Shown piece after piece: positions 10,725-22,690 of a stretch of DNA of 64,000 nt (positions within the stretch are counted from its first letter, which is position 1; each line of letters begins with the position of its first letter). Both the position numbers and the translations under genes were made by a program. Origin of the DNA: Paramacrobiotus metropolitanus (taxonomy: Eukaryota; Tardigrada; Eutardigrada; Parachela; Macrobiotidae); NCBI RefSeq assembly GCF_019649055.1, contig NW_026570262.1, positions 620,001-684,000 of the forward strand. The letters are read 5' to 3'. The notes beneath the pieces were generated by a model. That model saw only the letters and a program-made list of their open reading frames with translations. It searched no databases and was not told the DNA's origin.

Positions 10725-13700
10725 ATGAATTTTTGCCGCTCCTTGTTTATAATTTATACTTGTAGTGCTTTCGTGACACTTTTATATCTTGCTGGGACTG
10801 ATGCTATCCGTAAGAAACGGATAGTCGAGCACACGGCCGTTGGATACAATGGTAAGAATTTATTAAGCGAATTCGCTATTTTACTGAAATGATACCTGGT
10901 CTCCTAACACTGTGGTGCGTGAGTGGCTTTTTGCCCCCAAGGAGGGTCAGCAATGCCAGTCTTTGTTTTCTGTTTAAATTGTGAATCATTTTAAGGTGGT
11001 TTCTACCTGCGCAAGCTCATTGTTATCTGAATTGGCTATTGCCGAATAAATGTATATTTATACTACATAATAATGATGATACCATCATTCTCAATAAATT
11101 CGCTGTAAACATAAGCATTGATTTCGCTCTACCACAACCATTAACTTACCTGTAAATTTTTTAGAGTGTTCGGGATTTTTAAAACAACTGAGCGAAGGTG
11201 TACCACCCCAGGCAGAACTATTTTCTGCAAAAATTGAGGATCTCTGCAAGATGGCGGAAAATGCTACCATGCGCATATTTGTATGTTCTGTATCCCTCTA
11301 TTGTTACTGTACTGATCACTACAGTGATTTATCTTGCATCCCTCTTTTGTTACTGTACTGATCGCTACAGTGATTTTTTAGTGCCAGCATTTGAATGAAT
11401 CAGAAGAACAGTCGGTAGCCGACTCACTATCAAATCAAACGCCCTTGGAAGAGATCTGTAAAACCCTCCTCCAAAAGCACGAACGCCCCGAAAACTATTG
11501 TAAGTCATTAAAAATCACTGTTTTTGGTTTTATACCTGGAATTTTTGCAGTAAAACCGACTGTTAGCTTCGCCCTCCGCCTGAAAGTTCGTTGTATAGCT
11601 CTGTAAATGAATCAGTTCAAATTCCTTGCGCAAATTATGTATAAGCATAAAGCGTATAGGGGGGAAAAACCAATATACTCGGCTCGGTACATAAGCACCA
11701 TGTACATCCACAATGTAAAACACCAGCCGGCTGACATCAGAAGTACAAGGGATGGCCAGTATAGGGAATAACTAAGAGTCCGGACGAGGGATTGTCGTGA
11801 AATCAACAAGCAGGGTTTTCGTAAGGAAATTTCTGACCAGTGTTTCAAAGCTTGTATGTTTTAGTCCTATTTCTGCAAGGGAAATGTGTTAGTTACATAT
11901 ATATATAAATTACTAGGGAAGTGCACCGCTGCAGGCTAGCACTAAAAGACCGAAGCGAAGCCACAAAATTCCGTAAGGTCCATTCTGAACAAAGCCTTAT
12001 CCTGTATTACGAATTTTCGTACTATGTTAAATTCACATAATATTTCTAGTCAACATCAAGATCTGCTGCCTGTATTATGCAGTTAGAATGATTTGCCAAC
12101 AGCCTCAGTACGAAAGTTTACAGTAGAGCATTTTAGGGAAGATTGACGAAAATTCCACAGATAAAACAAGTCCACGTATAGAGCACAAGCAGAGAAAATT
12201 ATTAAGTTGTGTTAGTTCAAAAACAATAATTACTGTATTTCTTCATAAGAAATATACAAAAAAGCATACGAATTACTTAACTAAGGAGTACAACGAGTAC
12301 TTTTTACAATCATAAATCTTATTCCGTCCGTAAAAATACATATTGACCCTTCTGAGGGAAATATGTCGGTCTCTGGTACCAAATTTTGTACACAAAACAC
12401 TTCGTTGAACTTACAGTACTCCCAAACACTTTTTTGGTAGCAAAATTCTTACCTTCCAACTTTCCACCCGACATTCATTCATTATTGCTATGTACGTATA
12501 AGTCAACAGCACCTGGCCAAGCCAAACAAAAATTATGCTCGTTAAGGTAAGTACATTAGTAGCCTATTCCGGGCCCTAATAAACACGTTGCTGCTACAAT
12601 TATTAAGTAAAGAATTTACTCATTGACTCAGTTCGCATAAAAGGCACTAAATACGAGTAAAATAACTAAAGGAAAATAATCAATAAGCAAAATCAATACA
12701 TTACTACGATTTTCATAAAAGAAAAACAGGAAGAACTGCAATTGGACTGCCTGCAATGTAGAGGAAACCGGTTTTCCACGTTGACAAAATCCAACAAATT
12801 TCGAATTTTTACAATGCCGATTTGTTTTAGTAAATACACAGCAGTGAAAAACATACATGCTTTCACAAAATATAGGGGACAAAACCAGTCTACTCGAACC
12901 GTCTCCCTGCACTGCTGCGGTCACCCGACTGGAGTTTTACGTTGTGGCTAAACTTGGTGCTTATGTACCGCGCCCGATTTATCCATATTACAGTATATAT
13001 ATTGCCGTAACGTCACATTCCAGTTGGGTGACGGCAGCAGCGCCGTGAACCGGCTCCACGAAGACGGTTTCCCCCTATAATATAACCTTACACTACTTTG
13101 TATTCTGTTATAATATTATAGGCTTTCTGCTATTAGCCTATCACGTAGTGCGTGAGCAGCGTGACCGACGGACAAATTATTGCGTGACCGACAAAAACTC
13201 CTGTAATCTTGAACATAGAGGACCTTCGCTTCGCTTGGGTCGATAATTGAAATCGGCATTTTTTTGCTGCACCTGTCATCCAGCCGAAAATTTAACGAAA
13301 ACTGCTTAAACAGATCAAATACAAAATCGGCATTTTTTTGGGAAAGTTCAAAAAGTGCGATGGCGAATAACTCGTCCAGCGCATGCAGCCGGCCCAAAAC
13401 ATTTTTACTAAGGAAAGAAGAAGTAGTCTGCTAGATAAAACAGTAAAACATATTAAAAAAAGTCCACAAGGAAAAGAAATGCCACGAGATTCTACGTTTT
13501 ACGAGTTGGCGAGCAAATATATTTTGACATGACTTTGATTAGAACCATTTAAAACGAGCACGGTTAAATTTTTTCAAAAACGTTTTATGTCCTTAGTAGC
13601 CAATAAAATTGTCTATCTAATAAGTCTAAATAGTTTACGTGTGGGGAAAGCGGTTTGCGAGAAGCAAACTAAAAACGGAGCCCGCCATTTTGATCAGCCA

Positions 13701-14049
13701 CCCGGGACATTGCGCATTTTTTTAAATAAACATTAACAATGCGCTTTAGTTTATGAACGTATTTCGCGAGCGATTCTCGCCTTTGAAATTCTTGCTGATA
13801 AAGTAAAAACTGCTTAAGTTGGGTTTACTAGAAATAAGCCACTAATTTACTATGATTAATACTGTTTTATTTTTAGCCGAAAGCCGCAAGCCCAGTGGAA
13901 GCTTGCAAAATACCGTACCTGACGTACAGCATACTGAAACGGCCCAGGATGTACCTTGGATCTGGTTGCCGGTTGTAATAAGTATAATATTGACTGTATT
14001 AGTTCTTGGTGGTGTTGTGTTCATGCTTAAAAAGAGCCGTGATATTTAA
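10725..14049 (+). CDS. Single-pass membrane protein with a four-cysteine saposin-like ectodomain
   Basis: Four exons: 10725-10851, 11165-11280, 11382-11499 and 13877-14049. All introns are GT-AG and every phase fits (1, 0, 1), giving 177 residues. Residues 1-27 look like a signal peptide (hydrophobic 7-24). Cysteines at 44, 70, 82 and 107 have spacings of 25, 11 and 24, matching the inner four cysteines of saposin B domains (C2-C5) while the outer pair is absent. N-glycosylation sequons lie at 75, 86 and 99. A membrane helix (149-171) is followed by a short basic tail (K-K-S-R). I infer a type I surface or lysosomal protein, possibly lipid-binding. The saposin assignment rests on spacing only. 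Intron 3 (2.4 kb) holds MITE copies. A polyA signal lies 136 bp after the stop. Confidence 0.68.
11655..11740 (-). mobile_element. MITE family A, copy 1 (partial, inverted core)
   Basis: Starts with TATAGGGGGGAAAAAC and contains the family's core in reverse orientation relative to the copies at 12871 and 15059 (GGTACATAAGC, then TGTAAAACACCAGCCGG). The other terminus is missing or unrecognisable. Lies in intron 3 of the saposin-like gene. Confidence 0.6.
12871..13079 (+). mobile_element. MITE family A, copy 2 (complete)
   Basis: About 209 bp bounded by inverted termini TATAGGGGACAAAACC and GGTTTCCCCCTATA, with a shared core (GGAGTTTTACGTTGTGGCT, then CTTATGTACCGCGCC) and a second inner inverted pair (CGGTCACCCGACTGGAG with CTCCAGT-like TTCCAGTTGGGTGACGG). 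No coding capacity. Inserted in intron 3 of the saposin-like gene. Confidence 0.75.
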
Positions 14050-14184
14050 GATGTTTTGAAAAATCATACAACAAATACGAAAGAAATCTTGCCACATTTC
14101 TTATTATGGCATCATATGTACGCTATACTGCCTACACATGAGTCAATCGGCTCTGTATCAATTATAATTAGGTTTGTTTCATGA

Positions 14185-14190
14185 AATAAA
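14185..14190 (+). terminator. Polyadenylation signal of the saposin-like gene
   Basis: AATAAA 136 bp beyond the stop codon of the gene ending at 14049, in an AT-rich 3' UTR. Confidence 0.55.
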
Positions 14191-14423
14191 AGCATTACCA
14201 AGAATTCTAATCAGCGGAGCCGATTTTTATGACGCAACGTACCTATTTTCACAAATACGCCGGCCAAAATTCATTTCGGCCGTCGGCCAGCAGATTTAAG
14301 CAAAGAGGTTGATGCGAGCGCTGAGCAAGTCAGAATTTTGCAAAATAATTTTGTTACATAAAATCCAAACTGATAAAAAATCTCTATAATTATGCGGACA
14401 GAAATCGCGTACTGGCAGTAACT

Positions 14424-14715
14424 GTACGAGGAGGATTATAGTTGAGTCGGTAGCGCATAGCTGCTGTGAGTTAAACTGAACACCAGTTCCGTAAGCTGTT
14501 GACGTAACAGCCAACCGTGGATGGTTGCACAGACCAATAGCTGCGGTTGGTAAGTAAACACTGCAACCCCCCACGGCTGACTGTTGCTTAGTTGTTGGAA
14601 ATGCAACCATCCACGGTTGGCTCTTATGGCAACAGCTTACAGAAATGGTGTGCAACTGTGCAATTTAACTCGCAGCAGCTATGCGCTACCGACTCAACTA
14701 TAATCCTCCTCGTAC
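14424..14715. mobile_element. Foldback element with long terminal inverted repeats
   Basis: The left arm (about 14424-14540) begins GTACGAGGAGGATTATAG; the right arm (about 14597-14715) is its near-perfect reverse complement, ending CTATAATCCTCCTCGTAC. The arms are over 100 bp with a central spacer of about 55 bp. Both strands therefore translate to the same short peptide in an open frame, an artefact of the symmetry. No transposase. A MITE or foldback transposon is the best reading. Confidence 0.75.
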
Positions 14716-16779
14716 GCCTTATGAAAAGTCCAATTTTATCGTGCCCGGCGGCCCGCCAGCCCGACATACTGATTTACAACTTACCCCCATAAACTGACTT
14801 AGCCCTTTCCATCCATATTTGTAATAATGCTTCTACGCATTTATGTTCAGAATTCTTCCTTCTTGCAGTAAATATCAAGAACGAAAAGTAAATATCAAGA
14901 ACCTTACTACTTTCAAAAAATAATTAAAACATATAAATACTTTTATTCGGCATCTGCCAGCACTTGTGTCAATACGCGAGCGCACATTTCCACTAATTCA
15001 AATAATTAAATTTTTTTAAAAAATATTTAAAACTGTTTGTGACCAGTTGCCAAATATATATAGGGGGCAAAACTAAACGTGTTCCAGCGTTTCCGGCTGG
15101 AGTTTTACGTTGTGGCTGAACATGGCGCTTATGTACCGCGCCAGATTTAACCATATGTACTGCCGTAACGTCACACTCCAGGCGGGTGACGGCAGCAATG
15201 CAGGGGAACCGTGGAACAGGCTTAGTTTTGCCCCTTATACATACATGTATATCGAAACTTGTTTTTCCAGACGGGAAAAACATAAAAAATTGAGGAAAAC
15301 ATTTGGGTTCACAGCCTGGCAGTAAATGTAATCATGGCTACTACGCGCTGGAGTGGGCCAAGGATAAGGTTTTTTATGAGGAAAAGAATCCGAATTTCGA
15401 AATAGCAAGAAAGCGGAGAACCAGAAAATTTGATGACTTGTAGAAGCAAAATCATTATTTTGATATGTGAAAGTCGGAAACGACAAATGGTATAAGCATA
15501 GTATGAATCCAAATCGGCTTTATATAGAGGAGGGCCTAACATCCTTGACGGACAAACCGCTGGGGAGTTCCTGGGGCCACCAGGAAAAACTGATAGACTG
15601 TTTTTCCATCGGTTTTACGAAAGTTAACATCCGCCGCAGCTTACGCAGAGAAATGGCAGTTATAGTAGGGCGCTTTGTGTCACGGCTCAGTTTGGTGAAT
15701 TTCGCACAACAAGATTAAGGTACTAGGCTCTGTCACGTAAAAGCATCCGCACAATATTTGCCTGGTAACAGTTCTTGTCGATCCCACGATCGACCATGGC
15801 TCCGGTATGCAAGTCAACCCTCTGTAGACATCTGCTTGAACAAATTAATCAATTTCATTAAGTATGTATCTCTGCGGCCGCCACATGTACTCACTCAGAG
15901 AGAGTCGACGAATGTTCGTGTGCGTAGCCAAATTTTTAACTTTCTCACTGCAGTCGACGGTGCGATTTTAAATTATGTAATAGGCACTAACACTTTTTTG
16001 GAAATGCAATGTCTACGTGAAACTTCTGCTTGTTTTTACGGGCAAGCCAGCGCTGCGATCGATCATAAGATATCGACATATGTGTGTGACCGCAGCGGCA
16101 GCAAAAGTTCCTGCGTGCGGACCTTGGTAATTAAATTAGCTCGATGAATTCTATTGATTTATCCTTCACCTTGTCCTTGGCGCACTATGAAGACACATCG
16201 CTGGACGGCTATCCACAAAGCGTCAGACCAGAGAACAGGCATCCCTGCTGGGAAATGTCGGTTGCGCGCCAATGTCATACGTTGAGCGAGTAACGCAATG
16301 GAGAGATGACGCTGCAAAGTCTCGCGGTGACACGGAAGTATGTCGCATGTTTACAGGCGTAGTAAACAAGTTGTTTCCATGTGCCGGTTTTCTACCTATG
16401 CTCCCTCAGTTTTTGCTCTGCAATCGGTATCGATCTTCCTGAAATACTTGTACGCAAGGTACTATGCTGTATTATCAATCACCGCCATTGATAGGTATCA
16501 CATGACAATACGATTACTGGTTACATCGTTTTTTTCCCACTGCTTGAAACTTCCCTTGTCCAAGCACTCCTTCTATCGACCAGGAAACACATTATGTATC
16601 GCTAGTGATCTGTTTTATCCCAAGCTGTTGCGTGAAAACATATAACGTTTCTTTTCACTAAGCCATATTTACTCTAAGCTGCGGTAATTATTTAATTTTT
16701 TGAAACCATTTTAAAATGTGATTCCATTGAGATCTATATAACTTCGTGATTTTAGTATCCGTACACAACAGCCATCAAA
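14716..16779. other. Intergenic region without a supportable gene
   Basis: Apart from the MITE at 15059-15239 I see no conserved gene. One frame near 16340-16645 has a hydrophobic stretch followed by A-I-D-R-Y, reminiscent of a GPCR third helix, but the cysteine spacing is wrong and the start is unsupported. Confidence 0.4.
15059..15239 (+). mobile_element. MITE family A, copy 3 (complete)
   Basis: About 181 bp with termini TATAGGGGGCAAAACTAA and TTAGTTTTGCCCCTTATA. The core is nearly identical to that of the copy at 12871. No coding capacity. Confidence 0.75.
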
Positions 16780-17998
16780 CGAAAAGGCGGAAGCGCGGTG
16801 AGACTATTTCATATTTAAAAACAATTCGTTTCAGAGATTCAAACGTTGTCAGAAAGCTAAGTGATCCTTACGAAAACGAGAAGCATTATGTAAAAGAACC
16901 GCTAAGCAGGCACGTTTCCCCTTCAACAGCTCAAAACCCAGACAGAAATAGAAAGACATCAAATGTCAAATCAGCTTTGCATTAAATAGATCCAAAATAA
17001 ATTACTGACACTGACACGATTTCCGTCTTCTGTTGCCCGGGATCTGTTGGTGCTGGCAGCAGTATCAGGAAAGTAATTCCAAACAAGCTAGATGATGTTG
17101 TTATTCTGTACATGATTAATCACACGCGAAACGTCTCGTTTATCCCGTATATGGCCATTTTGCTCCAGGTGCACACCTGTACACTCCGCAGATCGACCTT
17201 GTCCCACGCTTTTGGGCTTCCGTCCGAGTGGAACCCGCTGAACCTACATAACGGGATAGACAGAATAATGTGGTAGACGCGCTTGCAAAAGCATCACAAT
17301 GCAATTGCTCAGTTGAAATTTTAGCAAAGCAGGATCGCATTAGTATCGGTACTACAGGATTGTCATTTCACGCACTTATCAACTACCGTTACAGGAACCT
17401 CTACGTGTTTCTGGTGACCTCGGCTTTTTTCTAAGCGAATCAAGATTAAGCACTCTCCTGACGCAAGGTGCGTTTAACCGCATCTCTTGCTGCTAACGAA
17501 CGGAAGCATGGAGCATTTCACACTTACAGAGAAGATGTTTAATGTTAACGATATCAGATATTAACAGCAAATAAGCAGTACCAAATGCTTTCCACAGTGT
17601 CCACAGGCAGCAAAAAAAGCAACGCTTATTCTCTCACAAATGCAAACCGTGGAACACGCCCTTGTGGGAAAACTTCTTCTACGAGTACACACACGACAAC
17701 GACACACACACACACACACTCACACACGACAACGTGGGGCCCAAAGGTCGCCGTTGCCGCTTTTTCTGTTATATCGTTACCCTGCCGAAAGCAAAACCCA
17801 GTGACACAGAAATACCAACTGGAGAATAAAGGAAGGCTATACTAATTCAGGGCTTTACTGCGTTTTCTCGCTTTTACGGAGACTTTGGTAAAACAGTTGT
17901 ACTTGTACTTGTGAAACAGTTGTGCTTGGTGACGCACACTAATTTTACTCGTGTGAATTTTTCCACCCGCAAACGAGATTTATACTGCAAATTAATAT

Positions 17999-20813
17999 TT
18001 ACAGCATTAGATAGTGGCGAATACTCCGCCAGTCCTCGGGATAGGCCAGGGTCCGCAGCCAACGCGCATGAATAGCCGTGACCTTTATTAGCATCTCCTC
18101 CGTGACCGGCGGAAAGTTGTCATTCAGAGCGCACATCACGCGACTGGTCATGCGCAACTTGCCTTCGCTACAGGCCAGAAGAAGCTTCGGAATGGTGATT
18201 TGCAGTTTATCGATGCTGATCATAAGTTCGCGCTACCACTCACAGGACACCATCCACATCCGCTCATGCTCTGGCAGGTAAATGTCGTTAAGTTGCGTAT
18301 GCCAGCCCACAAAGACTGAGAATATGTGTCGGCCGAAAAGGTCGAAAACTGTCCAGTTGCGTAGCAGGACGAAGTCGCACGTGTGCTTATACAGTGTCAT
18401 ATTCCACGCTGCCCCATGCTTTAAATGCAATCGTTTTTCCCCGAGTTCCCACATTGATGTGGCCTGAACATGGTCTTTGAGTACAAGCAGAGGCAACTTA
18501 ATTTTAATGGCATCGAACATCGCACCAATAATTTCAGAGTGATGATAGAGTGGCGGGAAACTTCTCAACAGGGTGAGGCTGATTGTTGTCGAGCTGATTG
18601 AGCGGCTGAGGAGACAGGCCGCTTTGAAGTAGTTATCGGTGTCCGCTTTGAGGGTGCAACAGCTTTCGAAAGAGATGCTGACATGCTCCTTCATGCTAGG
18701 ATGGCTAAGCAGCAATAGCCATAAGCCACACACCCTGTCAAGGCACACATGCAGACACTATTAAACGCCATTAAAAATCACAAAATCAGCAACAACAAGT
18801 CTGTAGATGATACTCGTAACTGGTTTATACTTTGAACTGAAGCTGCCACAATTTCAAACCTACGCGACTACTCTTCATTCGGGGTGTACAAACTGTTCGC
18901 GTACACTGCAAATTGCACAATTGGGAGGTGCAAATTCGATAATTACGTTAATCGGAACGTTCCCTTCTTCAGTTTGGTTTACAATTTTCGGTTAAATCGT
19001 GCTACGCGGTTAAATCGTGATACGCGACTTTAAAGATTCTCCGTACCGTTTTGCTTTCATTTGTGAGTGCAGATCCAAATGGGACAAGGCGTCGCTCAAC
19101 AGCGAAGGCGTCAAATGATGCAGCATCAATGCATCAACTCCGAGTTCTAAAAAACGAATACTACAATACTTCGATTATTCTCGTATTTTGCTCACTTTAC
19201 GTGTATGTTTTCATGTTTTGTTCACCGTCCGGCGCCAACCTCTATGTTGCGGTCCGGCGGGCTATATATCGCTGATCGCGCGACTAGCCTTTTGATTTGC
19301 TTATCACTGCTCTGTAATTACCAGGAAAATTGTTGAAAAAGAGAAATTGTTAAAATTTGTATAGGTGGAAGACTAGTTCTTCTGAAGAGCACCCGGTCCA
19401 GCACTCCAGCTTCCGTTGTTCCTTTTGGATTGTATGGAGTTGTATGATTTTATTCCTCACCTTATAAGTCATAAGTGAAGTTTTTACTATAAAAGGTACT
19501 TAATCGTTTCTACGAACTTTATTTTGTTAGAAAATTTAAACACCTGGCGAGCAAATATGAAACATTACACTTGAAGGATATGAGCAATTCGAATACTAAC
19601 TTCGCAGTACAGTATCTGAATTTCAAACTTAATCCGTACGATAAAGAAATGACCCGTATATGTTTAAGTATTAAAACGACGATGATTAGTCATCTCAAAG
19701 GGAATGGCTTAATCCAGCCGCGGCCCGAACCGCCTTCGAAAGGTGGTAGTCTCTCTGACAATTGTTGGAAGGTAATTTCCAAAAAGCGTAAACGCCGGGA
19801 CTTGAACCCATGCGCTCTGTGCAACAGAGGCTATGTCGTGCCACTGAGCCAGGCGCTATACAGACTGTAGGTTAGCAGGGATCGGGATTTTTTACGAACA
19901 ACGAGACGTGGTACTTTATCGCTTTAGTATCATGCTTCATTTTGCAACAGAGAGACACCACATGAAAGATACAGTAACATTATAACGAGTGACGTGTACG
20001 GATATCTTACTAACCGGGTTCGCAAGGGATATTTTCGCTCGCGCGAAATGCTAGCTTATGGACAGGCGGTAGATCACCCCGACCGGCTAGATGAGCTTCC
20101 AGAATTTTTAACAAGATCCCAGACCAGTACGTCGGTTCCGCGCCGTTGTCGCGACTGATGACGATAAACATGCAACGTTCAGATTCGATGCGTATATGAA
20201 ATCGGCAGCATTTCGCCATATAGTCGTGAGGTGGTTCCCGTTTAGCGTCAATGGCGTTATGAACGTGTTTGATGATGCGAAACTTATCGGAAGCATCGCT
20301 GAGAATGGCTTTCGCTTGGCCGAACGGGATGAAGTGCTTGGTATATAGCAAACCGCGGCCGTGGCAGGGTGGACTGGGCGGAAGTTCAGTGGCCACTTGG
20401 TCTTTGTGGACCACCTCGAAACGAGAACTACAGACGTCGGCTCTGATGCAAAACATTTCGCAATCCTCATTACCCCCCAAGATTCGGTTTATCATAACGG
20501 CTGGTCGGAAACGAAGCGGTCCGTTATCGTTATCACGTAGTGCCGCAAATATTGGAATGTTAACGCAACCTTGTCTGGAAAATATGGTGTCCGTGTAGGT
20601 TGGCACGGGCCAGATGTCTCTCATGGGCATCCAGCGAGCTTCGGCTGTTTTGGAGTCAAAGTGGATGAAAGCGTTGTCGCCTTCAATATCCTGAATGTAC
20701 CCTAGCCACCAAATGCCGTCGAGCATGCGGACAGCGACAGTGTTACGAAAGCTGATTTGGTTGGAATCCGCCAATAACGGATGATATGGCGGCATCGCTT
20801 CCATCGTATCCAT
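17999..20813 (-). pseudogene. Left copy of an unrecognised gene family (broken)
   Basis: The N-terminal exon runs from an ATG at 20813 (others at 20804 and 20795) to a TAG at 20010-20012 that straddles a good donor (TTA, then GTAAGAT). The C-terminal exon lies at 18750-17999. Compared with the right copy, this one lost the splice acceptor (TGGTAG became TGGCG) and has a TAG at 18233-18235 where the other has CAG (Trp-Gln-Pro became Trp-stop-Arg). The N-terminal part contains W-W-L-G-Y-I-Q and a beta-rich pattern like a Tudor/Agenet-type module (my inference). I do not recognise the family. Probably a pseudogene, although the N-terminal exon alone is open for 268 residues. Confidence 0.6.
19675..19925 (-). 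mobile_element. tRNA-derived SINE insertion
   Basis: On the minus strand 19862 to about 19790 reads like a tRNA: box A TGGCTCAGTGG, a CTCT/AGAG anticodon stem with a TGC (Ala-like) anticodon, and box B GGTTCAAGTCC. The acceptor stem does not pair well, so it is not a working tRNA gene; an unrelated body follows. The sister copy of the duplication has an empty site (TTTAAGTA, then TTATGCCTCATTTTGC, near 28550), and similar TTTAAGTAT / TTTAGTAT sequences flank this insert, like a worn target-site duplication. Confidence 0.6.
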
Positions 20814-21549
20814 AAAGAAAATAATAAAAAATGGAACGATAATGACACAAATGTAAGTTAAATGATACAAATCTTTAGGTCAACAAGGAATTAGTATGTA
20901 ACTTCACTGTCTCCACATTTAGTTGCATCCGTAGAGTGTATATGTGCAGCTGTAATCGCATTCTTATTTACGTCCATGAAACACGGTCCAAACTCCAAAG
21001 TCCCTAACTATTTTGATGGCAGGAGAGTAAAAAGAGACAATCTCTTTTTCGCAACAATGCTTATAACGGCATCTTGAATTATCAAAGCTCAAATCATCGT
21101 AAACTCGCCTTCAAGCATAGGGCAGTGCAAAATGCAGCCTGCGAATTGTCTGGTATTGAGGGTATGCACTTTTGGTATCCGTGTCTGACGTGAAACATTG
21201 GCGGTTGTCCAGCCACAGCGTACACCATCTTCTGGATACCATGAGCAGTACAGCGAAACGGTTTGAGTAATTTCACTAGTTACGGTTACACCCCTTCCAT
21301 TTCAAACTCGTCGGGAAAGAAGAGCGCACCTGTACCCATAAATTACACATGTATGTTAATTCAAGCACACTACATACATTCATTTAACAAACCACGTTTA
21401 CAGAAACTCTGAAACAGCGCGCGATACACAGGTTAAGATTCCAGACACATCACGTCAACTGCCGTAAAACTGCAGGAAGCCCAGTGCAGCTAATAATGCA
21501 TGTACTGCCAATGCCACACAGCCTTATTAGCAGCGCTTTACATAAAACA

Positions 21550-21646
21550 CAGTCAAGCCACAACGCAAACCATCAGCTGGCTGACATCAGGCTGTCATCA
21601 GCATGCAGTAGCCGGAAACGGTGGAACACGTTTAGTTTTGCCTATA
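21550..21646 (-). mobile_element. MITE family A, copy 4 (partial)
   Basis: Carries the family terminus in reverse orientation (GGAACACGTTTAGTTTTG, then CCTATA) and a shortened core (AAGCCACAACG). The other end is missing. Confidence 0.5.
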
Positions 21647-21944
21647 CAGTAAAGTAGGCGGCGCAGACCGGCGTAGAGCATTGCGGAATACGTAACATTA
21701 TCGTAGTGCAAAGGCCGTGAAAGCGAGTCGGGGCATTCTGTACTCTAACAGAAGGAAAGCGAACTGTTACTATTTGCATTGGTATCATCATGATTATGGT
21801 ATCTTTTCTTTCACAATTTTTTTCACAAATGATATTCCCAGTAGCAACCTGGCGATTCTCATCGCGATCGGATATAATGTAAGCCAGGTTTTTCTATTGT
21901 ACACGCTTATGAACTGGTATTTATCAAGATGAAGAATAATAATC

Positions 21945-22690
21945 TGAACAATAAACTTATTTTATATGGGTTATTTACAATCACCTTCGTAATCCGATAA
22001 TAAACCGCAACGATTTAATACTTTTTGAACCGCCAACATTTACACAACCAACCAACCAACCGAACCAGGAACAAAGCGCGCGGTGATATTAAATTAATCA
22101 CGAATATTGTAAAACAAGCAACACAATATTGAAACAAAACGCTCCCGTTAATCCCCGCTTCCATCACAGCATTCCTGTACAAATCAGCGACAATCCCGTG
22201 CATCCGCTTCCCGGACAATCCAGCATCACACAAGCCGAACGAAAAAAAACCAAAGCTTCGCAGCCAGCGCTGCAGATTAGAAAACCGAAAGAAACATGTA
22301 GAAAGATAAACAACAAAAATGGCGGTTTGGCCACACCCGTCGCAAGCCACACCGGGAATTCCGTGATCCAGTAATTTTTAAATCCACAACTGTGTGTGTT
22401 GCAGTTAACCATGGATCCATGTATCACACGAATCTTAGCAAAGTTCAGCATAGACCATCCACGAAAACGAAGGAATTAACAGGTAAAAATGAGGTAGTGT
22501 ATTATTCACCGGGTGACGGTATCACGTTGTCGGTTTGAGATGCGGCGCCGGTTTTGATCAGGCTGATCTGCAGCGTCTCCAGCGCCGTACTGATCTACAA
22601 GTACCAGATTCACGCAGTTAGCATTTTTTGGAAAAATCCGAGTTTGCTTTTGAAGTTATTCACTGTACTCGTATTATCTAGAAATCAGCT
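21945..22690 (-). repeat. Duplicated segment of the GRAMD1 3' end
   Basis: Collinear with 39535-40400, the 3' UTR, last exon and part of the last intron of GRAMD1. Shared landmarks are CCGCAACGATTTAATAC, CATCACAGCATTCCTG and GGAATTCCG. Identity is high by eye over several hundred bases. It is in the same orientation as the source gene, about 17.6 kb away. Confidence 0.85.
22502..22594 (-). pseudogene. Orphan copy of GRAMD1 terminal exon
   Basis: Exactly 93 nt with an intact acceptor (TTGTAG) and stop, as in the true last exon (40066-40158). It encodes 30 residues with five differences (Ser to Ile, Thr to Ala, Ile to Thr, and a Pro/Ser swap) and no frameshift. No other GRAMD1 exon accompanies it. 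Either a dead duplicate or a potential alternative last exon on the same strand. Confidence 0.8.

Larger units (their letters stand above)
16780..20900. repeat. Tandem duplication, left unit
   Basis: Collinear with 23160-29520. Shared landmarks in order are an AAGCGCGGTGA block (16795 and 23170), TCTCGTTTATCCCGTATATGG (17131 and 23541), the C-terminal exon (18000 and 25992), a CCAAATGGGACAAG block (19074 and 27512), and the N-terminal exon (20010 and 28621). The copies differ by many substitutions and by insertions, so the duplication is old. Confidence 0.85.

Noticed and set aside
16340-16645. Hydrophobic frame with A-I-D-R-Y resembling a GPCR third helix
   Set aside because: Cysteine to DRY spacing is about 12 residues too long, no neighbouring helices in frame, and the start is unsupported.
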